A DNA stretch of 64,000 bases, taken from NCBI GenBank assembly GCA_034440615.1, contig JAOTOM010005178.1, positions 714,001 to 778,000 on the forward strand. The letters are read 5' to 3'. The position numbers and the translations under genes were made by a program. The notes below the pieces were generated by a model. It saw nothing but the letters and a program-made list of their open reading frames with translations. It did no database searches and was not told the DNA's origin. Below, in pieces: positions 56,001 through 64,000 of the stretch (position 1 is the first letter of the stretch; each line of letters opens with the position of its first letter). The DNA is from Ashinkailepas kermadecensis (lineage: Eukaryota; Arthropoda; Thecostraca; Neolepadidae).

Positions 56001-59000
56001 CTTGTATACGCAATCGGTAATTCAACGGCATAATGGAAGGACAGACATAGCAGGTCGTTGACTGCCGAGTCGAACCAGAAACAAACACGACGCAGCATGG
56101 CACACCAGGGACCGCGGCTACCCGCAGCATGTGTGCACCACCACGCACGCCGAGAAAACAATCACCACCGTAGCTGGTGTGACGCCAGTCAGCATATAAA
56201 TCAACTCTGTCGTTCGGCCAGGCGAGGTGCAAAGCTCACCACTTTTTTGTTTGTTTTGTTTGCTTGCCTATGCAATTCAACCGCCGGTCGAGTTGTGTCG
56301 TCAACACCGCCACTTCCGGCGCGACACGACCCGACACGCTCGTGTCGACTCACTTGACCATGGAGACGTTGTAGGGAAGGAAGCGTGGCCAGCAGTACTG
56401 GATGAAGCGCACCGGCAGCCACAGCATCAGCAGCACGGTCGTGCCGAAGATGATGACGGACGCGATGAAACGCCGCGTGTGCCTCAGCACCACCCGCGAC
56501 ACGACCCGACACGCTCGTGTCGACTCACTTGACCATGGAGACGTTGTAGGGAAGGGGCAGGTACTGGATGAGCGCACCGGCAACAGTGGCACGGTCGTGC
56601 CGAAGATGATGACGGACGCGATGAAACGCCGCGTGTGCCTCAGCACCGGCAGATGGATCATCTGACGAGTGGAATGGGTTGGCTCACTGCCTGCTGTTCA
56701 CATGCGATCATCGGGAGGATCGGCGAGTGGGTTATCTGAGCTTGCGGGAAAGGGGCCCTGCACTGCCTGTCAAATAATCACAAGTGTCAGCAAATGTACC
56801 ATTAGGAGGGCCCGGAGGCAAAGGTGAAAATTCATACCGAGATTCAGACAAAGCCAACGTCACAAGTGGCTCAGCTGGTTAAAGCGTCCATCTATATTGA
56901 CCCCCTCCGTTCTGATAAGACAATATAAGGCATCGTGTCGCTGCTCGCGCTCGCATTTCCTACTCCACCGAGAGGGTCAGCTAGCAAATACCCGGTAAAC
57001 AAGCAAGGGGCCGGCTAGGTCGGAGCATTAGCGGCACCTTAAACTCTCGGTTCTAAGTGTGCTTTTCAACTGAGTTGCCGGACCGGGCGGTGGGTTACTG
57101 TCGACGGAACGTGAGCTTGTTGGCGTCTTGTGGCCATAGTCATCAAGCCACCGGTGAACATTCAGACGAAATGAAGGCGTGATGAAAGGGCCTGGTGGAA
57201 AAAACCAATGCGTTGATTCTCTGAAAATATCGAACCAAAACCGGCGTACCTATACGCTACACGTGCGCGAAGTGGCTGAACTCCTTAGTGGAAATTTCTG
57301 CTGGTTATTCCTGACGGAAATTTGGCAGTGATTGGGCAGTGATTGGGCAGTGATTGGGCAGTGATTGGACAGTGATTGCACAGTGATTGGACGCCTGAAA
57401 AACTGAGTGAGTGAAGAAGTGACAGCGCCTTTCTCTATATTGACTCCCCTTGCATCAATCATCAGCTACTGCCCGTGGTCTTCTTTCCGACACTGCAGCG
57501 GAGAAGGCTGACTGACTGACGCCTTGGTGCCGCTCGGAATTCCTATGCCTCCAGCAATAGTGTTCTTCATCGTCAAGCATCTACAGCTCTACCAGCTTTC
57601 ATCATGCACACAGACATCATCAGGCTGCTGCTATCCATCGCCCTTGTTCAAATTTTCACCGCCTTCACGTCCCCCGGTCACCCGGGCTCGTAACGGGCAC
57701 GCAGCCGTCCCGTCCGTGACGTCATCACCGCCGCGCCTTCGCCTCTGCCAGTCACCAGCTCACGCTCCCCTCGGCCAACCCGACCGAGGGGAGCGTCGCC
57801 GTTATGAAAACAGCGCCCAAGAAAACACGCCGGGGCAGGCGCGGCGCCAGGGACGGCAGAAGACGCGGATTGCGGGGCGGAACAAGCCATGTGGCAGCTC
57901 AACAGCGCAAAGGACAGCTCCACCTGGGACTCATCAATGCCCAATCTACCAAACCTAAGCTACTTGAGCTACACAACGACCTTCGTTTTTACTCTCTAGA
58001 CCTAGCTGTGGTGACTGAGACCTGGCTGCGACCTAGCACCCCCACGCGTCTCATTAACTTCCCCGGTTACCAAGTGAAACGCGCGGACCGGCCCGACTCT
58101 AGTGGTTACGGTGGGGTGGCGATTATCGCCAAGTCAGCACTAACTATTACCGTTTTAAAAATTTATACGCCTCCGAACTCGAGCTCCAAACTAGAATCAT
58201 TCTGGGCCAAAAGTCAAAGGGAAAAGCGGAAAGTATTTCATTCTAGCGGCAATCTATCGGCCTCCTCGTAACACTCTTCCTGCCTTAAATGATGGACTTC
58301 GTTGAGCTCGAAAGACAGGTTCAATTGGCGACACTGGACTTTACCGGCACTTTCTACCTCGCAGGTGATCTAAATTGTAACCTTCTCGATACGGCTAATA
58401 GCCCCAGCAAAACACACCTGCTTGAGTTCATAAGCAACTATTAACATACCGTGACAGTGCAGCGCCCTACATTCGCTACAGGCTCTTTATTGGATGTCAT
58501 CAGAACAAACTCGCCCATCTCTGTCGGCAGAACCAGAGTGAGTTTCTGCCACTAGTCCTCACAAGTTTATCATATGTTCCATTAAAGTAAACAGGCCTGC
58601 CTCAGTTAACACCGTGATAAAGTCACGTTCTTATGGACGAGTGGATACCTCGGAATTGACCCTTGACCTTGGTGAGATCGACTGGGTCCAGGTCACTGAG
58701 CGCATCTCAGTAACTGACAAGTGGGACACCCTGCTGAAATTGCTGACACCTATTCTCGACGAGCACCTGCCACTCAGAAACATCACAATTCTGAACCCAA
58801 CAGCACCACATGTCAGCGAAGCTATCAAACAGCTCATGCACCGGCGAAATGTAGCTTTGCACTTGCAAGATAGAAGTACATACAAAGTACTTAACAGACA
58901 AGTTCGCTCAGCTATTAGAGCTGACTGTAGGGACGAGACTAGCAGACAGATAGCTCAAAAAGGCCCATCAGCTGCGTGGCGTGCTATTAAGCCCATTATC

Positions 59001-62000
59001 GACACCAAAAAAGGCTCTCATAGAGTTCAACCTCAGGTCCTACATGAGCAGCTAAATCAATACTTTGTTAGTGTCGGACCTAAGGTATCAGCAGAGGTCA
59101 AACGCCAGGCAAACATGCCTGAACACACACCTCCCAGTTGCCGGCTATCACGCGTCTCTACCAGCTCCTATAAAGTATCACCCATATCCCTCGAACAGCT
59201 AACCAAAATTGTCATGGACACGAGGAGCACAAGTGCTTGCGGACCCGACGGGATCTGTATTAAGGTTATCAAATTTATGTTCTTTTTATCGGAGAAGTGC
59301 TGCTCGACATTATAAACACATGCCTGACTACAGCTGATATCTCCTCCACTTGGAAACAGTCAATAGTAACTCTCATTCACAAATCAGGAGATCCTTCGGA
59401 TCCCTCTAATTTTAGGCCCATCTTATTGGCTCCGGTTATCGCCAAAATCACAGAGATGGTAGTGCAGAAACAACTCTATCACTATCTGAACTGAAACTCC
59501 CTACTGGCCCAAACTCAGCACGGCTTCAGACCACGCCACTCTACGGAAACCCCTCTCATCTCAGTCACGGACAAAATACTAGCAGCAATGGACCGTTCGG
59601 AAGTAGCTCTCCTTTGCATTCTGGACCTCAGTAAATGCTTCGACGTAATAGATCACACCAAACTACTCGCTGAATTAGAACTCCATGGAATCGATACTGA
59701 CTGGTTTAGGGCTTATCTGGGAGGTCACACTCAGGCTGTTAGCATCTCAGATCAACGCGGAAACAGGCATCTCTCCTCCTTTCTCCCAAACAACATAGGT
59801 GTTTTTCAAGGCTCATCACTAGGTCCACTCCTCTATTGCATCTTTTCAAACGACCTCAGTTTGCACGTCCCGGCAGCACACATCACTCAGTTCGCAGACG
59901 ACACCCAGGTCCTCATCTCCGGTTGCAAATCTGATCTCCCAAATCTGATAAATCAGATGGAGACATGTCTGAACCAACTTTACGACTACTTCCCGGAAAA
60001 CGGTTTGAAGGTAAACCCGACCAAAACTCAGCTTCTCACGTTCGGATCGCGTCAAAATCTTCGCAATATTACCACGATACAAGTGTGCTTTAGGGACGCC
60101 GTGATAGATGAGTCATTCGTGTAGGAACCTTGGGGTGACATTTGATCGCCACATGTCGTGGGATTCCCATGTAGCTGTTGTGGTCCGCAAGTGCACTGGA
60201 TTCCTTCTGGTCCTGAGCCATCTGCGTCACCATCTGCCAACCAGTACCCTCTTCCCTATAGTAAATAGCCTAGTTATATCCAATATCCGCTACTGCATAT
60301 CTGTTTACGGGAACGGGTCGGCAGCAAACATCCACAGACTAGACAAGATCATTAACTTCGCCACTAGAGTCGTGTCAGGTCTACGGAAATTTGATCGTAT
60401 TTCTGATGCCGGTAACGAGTTGGGTCTCCTCACCGCAGCTGATCTGCATCTATTTCACAGCCTTACTTTACTCCACAAGATCATTCTGACGGGTGAGCCA
60501 ACGCACATTGCCGGTCAAATCACTGCAAACTCTACCCTGCGAAACCGTCATACGCGTGCAGATGACCACCTGCACCTGCTAGCCATACACAAACAGGCGG
60601 GCCGCAGGAGATTTCTCTACTCGTCTGTCTTCCACTATAACAAACTCCCTACTGAAACAAAAACATCGAGGCTGTCTAACTTCAAGAAACATGCACTAGC
60701 TTATCTCCACGAGCAACACTAGTCACACAAAAAAAGCTTACAAAAATGGATTTGTGTACACTATGAACTCACCTTTAGGCCATCGCTTTCCTATCACTTC
60801 TATAAATTACTCGTTTATAGCTCGTGTTGCAAGCACGGTGTGTGTAGTGCAGATAGTGATATGGGTATTGCATTATGTTGGTGTATGAATGTTTGTTGCG
60901 CATCTGCTCCCACTACTGACCAGAAATATATCCTTTCTTTGTAAATTTATGTGAGTTATTTCCAGACTGTACATAACAGCCACTATACGTGGAGGGCATG
61001 TATCGCGAAATAAATAAATAAACAAATAAAGGGAGCGTCGCTTTCCATTCGTGAGGCCGCCCGTTTGCCATGCAATCGTGATTGCGCATCCCTTTGATCC
61101 CACCATATGGAAACTACCATTGGCACCGCCATTTCAGACGCTGGCCCACACATCCCCTATGATCCTTTCTTTGGCCTCTCCTCTACCGTGCCGGGCCTCA
61201 TCATCCTCACTATGAGTAGCCGCCTTTCTTTCCTATCTCTTCATCCTCACTATCGCCACAGTCAGCCGACGCCTCATCATCCTCACTATCGCCACAGTCA
61301 GCCGAGGCCTGGCCTACACATCCTCACTATCGCCACAGTCAGCCGACGCCTCATCATCCTCACTATCGCCACAGTCAGCCGACGCCTCATCATCCTCACT
61401 ATCGCCAGTCAGCCGACGCCTCATCATCCTCACTATCGCCACAGTCAGCCGGGGCCTCATCATCCTCACTATCGCCACAGTCAGCCGACGCCTCATCATC
61501 CTCACTATCGCCACAGTCAGCCGGGGCCTCATCATCCTCACTATCGCCACAGTCAGCCGAGGCCTGGCCCACACATCTCACTAGCGCCACAGTCAGCCGA
61601 CGCCTCATCATCCTCACTATCGCCACAGTCAGCCGGGGCCTCATCATCCTCACTATCGCCACAGTCAGCCGAGGCCTGGCCTACACATCCTCACTATCGC
61701 CACAGTCAGCCGACGCCTCATCGTCCTCACTATCGCCACAGTCAGCCGGGGCCTCATCATCCTCACTATCGCCACAGTCAGCCGAGGCCTGGCCCACACA
61801 TCTCACTAGCGCCACAGTCAGCCGACGCCTCATCATCCTCACTATCGCCACAGTCAGCCGGGGCCTCATCATCCTCACTATCGCCACGGTCAGCCGAGGC
61901 CTGGCCCACACATCCTCACTATCGCCACAGTCAGCCGGGGCCTCATCATCCTCACTATCGCCACAGTCAGCCGGGGCCTCATCATCCTCACTATCGCCAC

Positions 62001-63248
62001 AGTCAGCCGGGGCCTCATCATCCTCACTATCGCCACAGTCAGCCGGGGCCTCATCATCCTCACTATCGCCACAGTCAGCCGAGGCCTGGCCCACACATCT
62101 CACTAGCACCACAGTCAGCCGGGGCCTCATCGTCATGGAGCCGACGCCTCATTTCCAAAACAGCGAGGGGAAGAGACAGAGGACGGGGGGGGGGGGAACC
62201 AGCCAGCGGCTCACCTCCTGTATGGGATTGAAGTCGGGGTCGTTGAGATTCCTCAGGAACCAGAGCACGCCCGGACGCAGCACCTCCCTCAGCAGCAGGA
62301 TGAAGGAGGCGAAGTAGAACACGTAGATCATGCCAACCAGCCAGTGCAGGAACATGCAGGAGCCAGGCGCAAACTTGAACGCCTTCTGGCGATCCTGCCA
62401 CGGGCAACCGAACATGTTAAAAGGAGTGGAACACCCTGAAGAGTGCGGGTGGTGGTTATTCGTTTTACGACACGTCGACCGTTGAGTCATGTAGCGTCGC
62501 CAATCTCTCACGCCGATTGGTCGCGGGCGAAGAGTAGCGACAGGTGAGACTCCAACCCATAATCTTTCGATTGTGAGACGGGCAACTTACCCCTAGACTA
62601 CTCGTCCCCTCCTGAAGAGTGAAAGACACACACGACACGCTAACTCGTCTCACGGGACAGTCTATTGAATACATCGAAGTTCAACATAATCGGTTTCAAG
62701 AGCGACAGACGGAAATCATAATCCCATTTCAACAGCTGGAGTCGCATAAGTACCAATCTCTCCAGAAAACCGGTGAACAGATCTGTGACATCTTCATTCA
62801 GCTAAATCGCTTGGAGACCATAACAACCTGAAGACTGCCAAACCCACTTGAATCTGGCCTCACCCACCCAGAGACCATTACCATCTGAAGACCGCCCCAT
62901 CCATCTGAACACAGCCTGACTCGCCCGAAGACCGCTTAACCCATCTGAAGACCATTACAATCTGAAAACCACCGCACACACCTGAACACAGTCTTGTCCA
63001 CCTGAATACCAGCAAATCCAGCCGAGAGCGCCACACCCGCCCGGGGACCACCACACCAGCCTGGAGACCACCGCATCTACCCGCAGCACCTGGAATCCGC
63101 GCCACCCACCTGCAGACTCGTGTCCAGCAGGGTGAGCGAGCAGACGTCCAGCCACCAGCCGCACACGAGAGGGAACACGCCGATCTCCACCACGGCCAGC
63201 ATCGACACTTTGACGACCACGTAGCAGACGCCCAGCACTCGCTTCGCC
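46942..63248 (-). CDS. MARCHF6: MARCHF6 (TEB4/Doa10-type ER E3 ubiquitin ligase), 3' eleven exons; 5' part outside window
   Basis: The family is a multi-pass ER RING-CH ligase for ERAD and sterol-enzyme turnover. Exons in transcript order: 63248-63110, 62394-62215, a duplicated exon (56661-56529 and 56490-56354), 55219-55135, 54122-54024, 53142-52942, 52064-51678, 50961-50872, 48698-48566, 47562-47427 and 47032-46942. Phases match everywhere if the duplicated exon counts as one 152-nt exon. Diagnostic stretches are FPLVCGWWLDVCSL, FLHWLVGMIYVFYFASFILL, RNLNDPDFNPIQE, LLQVFLPALLEQGHTK, LRSYLLGD, HELYTAACGLYACW, DWALGVLYTKI, YEHIKND, and the C-terminal element YLVGRRLVNY on the last exon. Several membrane segments are visible. 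The RING-CH domain is not in the window. It is convergent with SLC9A8, with 3.0 kb between stop codons. Confidence 0.93.
47427..47562 (-). CDS. MARCHF6: MARCHF6 exon J (last membrane segment)
   Basis: Encodes VRSSSLYMVQREIYPFLVIV, a membrane helix, and FKKLYEHIKND. The acceptor tgtcggcag was chosen by phase and length match. The donor is gtaggt; reading through it gives Lys then TAG at once. Confidence 0.88.
48566..48698 (-). CDS. MARCHF6: MARCHF6 exon I
   Basis: Encodes VYLNGLRNLQLRTVLLDLAL and a helix with VILLGLALAVPYVLV, ending SFAPLF. The acceptor is ctgtgacttcag, the donor gtaagt, phase 1. It aligns with the family after exon H without a gap. Confidence 0.88.
49060..50862. repeat. 30-bp minisatellite, about 55 copies, in MARCHF6 intron H-I
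   Basis: Unit catggacagtggccatggac then cagaggcggc. It ends about 10 bp from the MARCHF6 exon H donor at 50871. A SINE interrupts it near its left edge. ORFs of up to 291 codons in it are products of the three-divisible unit. Confidence 0.97.
49116..49280 (-). mobile_element. tRNA-derived SINE (family B) inserted into the 30-bp array
   Basis: Full copy with tRNA head on the minus strand. The array word cagaggcagcatgg borders both ends as a target-site duplication. Confidence 0.88.
50872..50961 (-). CDS. MARCHF6: MARCHF6 exon H
   Basis: A 90-nt, phase-0 exon: DWALGVLYTKITCAITMMGP and NWWLKAALEQ. It is squeezed between two minisatellites: a 30-bp array ends about 10 bp from its donor and a 27-bp array starts about 17 bp from its acceptor. 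Confidence 0.93.
50978..51345. repeat. 27-bp minisatellite upstream of MARCHF6 exon H
   Basis: Unit like cacaaacaacactacagtcg then tcagtcc, about 13 copies, starting about 17 bp from the exon H acceptor. Confidence 0.93.
51678..52064 (-). CDS. MARCHF6: MARCHF6 exon G (several membrane segments)
   Basis: A 387-nt, phase-0 exon with about four hydrophobic helices: IVGLLVLMCITLLVASVLML, HELYTAACGLYACWLLVRVC, a helix ending GVIPLCYGLLLEVVVIVPI, and RVPLNQTPVFFVFQ. The acceptor is cacacccgcag and the donor gtcggc. Confidence 0.95.
52149..52308 (-). mobile_element. tRNA-derived SINE (family B)
   Basis: Full copy on the minus strand; agccacagacagc flanks both ends as a 13-bp target-site duplication. 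Confidence 0.92.
52701..52881 (-). mobile_element. tRNA-derived SINE (family A)
   Basis: Minus-strand copy ending in ggccatccccgcccc on the plus strand. About 60 bp from the MARCHF6 exon F donor. Confidence 0.92.
52942..53142 (-). CDS. MARCHF6: MARCHF6 exon F (Gly/Ala/Pro linker plus conserved block)
   Basis: Encodes DDIERGNYDGPVPPPP, a Gly/Ala-rich low-complexity stretch, then LGAAHQALIMHDAPVGFQPY and KRPQWLTVR. The second half matches the family. The low-complexity part is expanded and GC-rich. Donor gtgggt. Confidence 0.88.
54024..54122 (-). CDS. MARCHF6: MARCHF6 exon E
   Basis: A 99-nt, phase-0 exon: VWLKTLVRWWCVAVAWLTDL then RSYLLGDVTLNEE. The acceptor gtcctcag is duplicated 56 nt upstream together with the exon start, and more diverged copies continue upstream. 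The donor gttgga is weak; it was chosen because it keeps phase with exon F. Confidence 0.85.
54090..54515 (-). repeat. about 56-bp tandem copies of the MARCHF6 exon E acceptor and start
   Basis: On the minus strand, tgtcctcag|gtgtggctgaag and the following tggt(g/t)cgctggtggtgt are repeated exactly 56 nt upstream, and then in more diverged form (tatcctcag|gtgcagctgaag) about five more times. The spacing is not a multiple of three. Confidence 0.9.
55135..55219 (-). CDS. MARCHF6: MARCHF6 exon D
   Basis: Encodes EGPVVEPSLQILLLQVFLPA and LLEQGHTK. The acceptor is ctggtttcag and the donor gtaatg. A 40-bp minisatellite starts within about 40 bp upstream of the acceptor. Confidence 0.92.
55240..55545. 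repeat. 40-bp minisatellite upstream of MARCHF6 exon D
   Basis: Unit gacggtcaatggagaacacg then ggagaccatcatacagataa, about six copies plus diverged ones near the exon D acceptor. Confidence 0.92.
56354..56490 (-). CDS. MARCHF6: MARCHF6 exon C, copy 2 (intact interior, no acceptor)
   Basis: 175 bp downstream of copy 1 in transcript sense. It reads VLRHTRRFIASVIIFGTTVL, LMLWLPVRFIQY and CWPRFLPYNVSMV and has the right donor phase for the next exon, but the MIHLP start and a usable AG acceptor are missing. A single intact exon would be 152 nt and keep the frame. Confidence 0.65.
56529..56661 (-). CDS. MARCHF6: MARCHF6 exon C, copy 1 (intact 5' end, damaged interior)
   Basis: Starts correctly after cactcgtcag with MIHLPVLRHTRRFIASVIIF, then carries small deletions and a frame change just after GTTV, before the usual donor context gtgagt. 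It lacks the LLMLW core found in copy 2. Either it is a decayed duplicate or the assembly holds errors here. Confidence 0.6.
57326..57390. repeat. 11-bp minisatellite
   Basis: About six copies of ggcagtgattg. Confidence 0.93.
57680..61031 (+). mobile_element. non-LTR retrotransposon (CR1/jockey-like), near full ORF2, inactivated
   Basis: Endonuclease start at about 57900 (LHLGLINAQSTKPKLLELHN, AVVTETWLRP, GYGGVAII), then frame breaks and AGDLNCNLLDT. A linker at 58614-59280 is followed by polymerase blocks: NFRPILLAPVIAKITE (59297-59494), LDLSKCFDVIDHTKLL, GSSLGPLLYCIF and QFADDTQVL (59588-60124), and the C-terminal domain (60108-60722). Tail is (AAATAAAC)n after cactatacgtggagggcatg. At least four frame breaks or stops separate the blocks. 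Antisense in a MARCHF6 intron. The 5' limit is uncertain. Confidence 0.9.
61225..62140. repeat. 36-bp minisatellite, about 25 copies
   Basis: Unit cctcatcatcctcactatcg then ccacagtcagccgggg, with gacg and gaggcctggcccacaca variants. Lies between the LINE and MARCHF6 exon B. Confidence 0.97.
62215..62394 (-). CDS. MARCHF6: MARCHF6 exon B
   Basis: A 180-nt, phase-0 exon: DRQKAFKFAPGSCMFLHWLV, GMIYVFYFASFILLLREVLR and PGVLWFLRNLNDPDFNPIQE. This is one of the most conserved parts of the TEB4-Doa10 domain. The donor is gtgagc. The 36-bp minisatellite lies about 80 bp downstream in the intron. Confidence 0.95.
62449..62612 (-). mobile_element. tRNA-derived SINE (family B)
   Basis: Minus-strand copy; cctgaagagtg borders both ends as target-site duplication. 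In MARCHF6 intron A-B. Confidence 0.9.
62820..63105. repeat. degenerate about 20-bp repeat after MARCHF6 exon A donor
   Basis: Words like ccatctgaagaccgc and cacctgaacacag recur up to a few bases from the exon A donor. On the minus strand each gives a TTCAG-like acceptor core. Confidence 0.75.
63110..63248 (-). CDS. MARCHF6: MARCHF6 exon A (5'-most in window)
   Basis: Encodes AKRVLGVCYVVVKVSMLAVV, EIGVFPLVCGWWLDV and CSLTLLDTSLQ. The acceptor is gcctctgctgcag, with one leading base completing the previous codon. The donor is gtgggt. Degenerate minisatellites flank both sides. Confidence 0.92.
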
Positions 63249-63344
63249 CTGCAGCAGAGGCAGAGGTTCCATCAGCTCGTCAGTCCGTCGGCCGTCCAAC
63301 GGCGGCAGGGCACGCCACGGCCGATGTTATGCTGAGGTGTGTGT

Positions 63345-63570
63345 GTCTGCGTGGCGCATTGGGTGTGCGTATGGGGCATGTTTTTGCCGCCCGGGTGCTA
63401 TGTGCGACAAAGTGTGGTATGTTTTTGTCACTCGTGTATTGTGACTGACGCCGTGTGGCATGTTTTTGCCGCTCGTGTATGGTGAGTGAAGTAGTGTGGT
63501 ATGCTTTTGCCGCTCGTGCATTGTGACTGACGCGGTGTGGTGTGTGTTTGCCGCTCGTGTATTTGGCGTG
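63345..63570. repeat. 41-bp minisatellite upstream of MARCHF6 exon A
   Basis: Units like gtggtatgtttttgccgctc then gtgtattgtgactgacgcc, about five copies. Confidence 0.9.
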
Positions 63571-64000
63571 ACACAGTGCTGTATGTCTCGCCACTGAGAC
63601 ATTGTGAGCGTGATGGTGACCAACTGACAAACTGTGCAATATTGTGGTGCACAGCACAAGTCGTAAAATCGTCTTCCATTCCAGTAACGTTGAGCCGCGA
63701 CGCACGCCCCTAACACTCGCCGGGCCGACCGACACAGGCCATATTGGGTTGAAATGCAGATATCGACTGAAATCCCTGGAAACGGCTTTACAAAAAGGCA
63801 TATTTTTTTAAATTCGGCCTTGTTTCTCAAGAACTAAGATAAATTAATATAATTATACTGAACATAGTTTTAAAATGTCAGAAGAGTCAGGACAGGGCAG
63901 GTCAGGCCGGGTCAGCATCAAGCTTCATCACCAGCTTCCGAACTATGTGTGCTAGAAGCACAGCGAAAACATCATTGGCAAGCCATTGCTGCCTAGAACA

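Noticed and set aside
61107..62231. 374-codon His/Pro/Ser-rich open frame
   Set aside because: Reading of the 36-bp minisatellite; the opposite strand is equally open.

Overview
This 64-kb window is eukaryotic nuclear DNA. Every recognisable gene is split into short exons with GT..AG introns, and the introns hold tRNA-derived SINEs, non-LTR retrotransposons, MITE-like elements and many minisatellites. TTAGG-like runs (the arthropod telomere unit) and the protein sequences suggest an invertebrate, most likely an arthropod, perhaps a crustacean. I cannot fix the species from sequence alone.

Layout. Positions 1-20,300 hold no gene I can identify. This part contains a 59-bp satellite (about 0.53-1.28 kb), smaller minisatellites, MITE-like elements with terminal inverted repeats (12.5-16.7 kb) and a decayed LINE (17.0-19.6 kb) interrupted by a foldback element. 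Positions 20,381-43,939 (+) hold a complete 12-exon gene for an SLC9A8/NHE8-type Na+/H+ exchanger (669 aa as spliced here). Inside its 12-kb intron 7, on the same strand, lies a 10-exon gene for SPTLC1, the non-catalytic subunit of serine palmitoyltransferase (30,028-37,717; 427 aa, without the usual N-terminal membrane helix). Converging from the other side, 63,248-46,942 (-) holds the last 11 exons of MARCHF6 (TEB4/Doa10), the ER membrane RING-CH E3 ubiquitin ligase. Its 5' exons lie beyond the right edge of the window. A second, more complete LINE (57.7-61.0 kb) sits antisense in a MARCHF6 intron.

Intron phases match at every junction in all three genes except around one duplicated MARCHF6 exon, so the exon boundaries are well supported without transcripts. 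The three products are all membrane or lipid-homeostasis proteins: a Golgi/endosomal ion exchanger, the first enzyme of sphingolipid synthesis, and an ER-associated degradation ligase. I see no direct evidence that they act together.

The most unusual signal is structural. Local tandem duplications repeatedly span exon-intron boundaries, copying a splice site together with the exon edge: SLC9A8 exon 3 acceptor, SPTLC1 exon 2 donor, exon 6 donor (two extra in-frame 78-nt donors) and exon 7 acceptor (in-frame 30-nt alternative), one MARCHF6 acceptor, and one whole MARCHF6 exon. Many other minisatellites begin or end within a few tens of bases of an exon. A 433-bp inverted repeat also brackets SLC9A8 exons 2 and 3. 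Together these look like a system for producing decoy or alternative splice sites, or at least a genome under strong exon-edge slippage.
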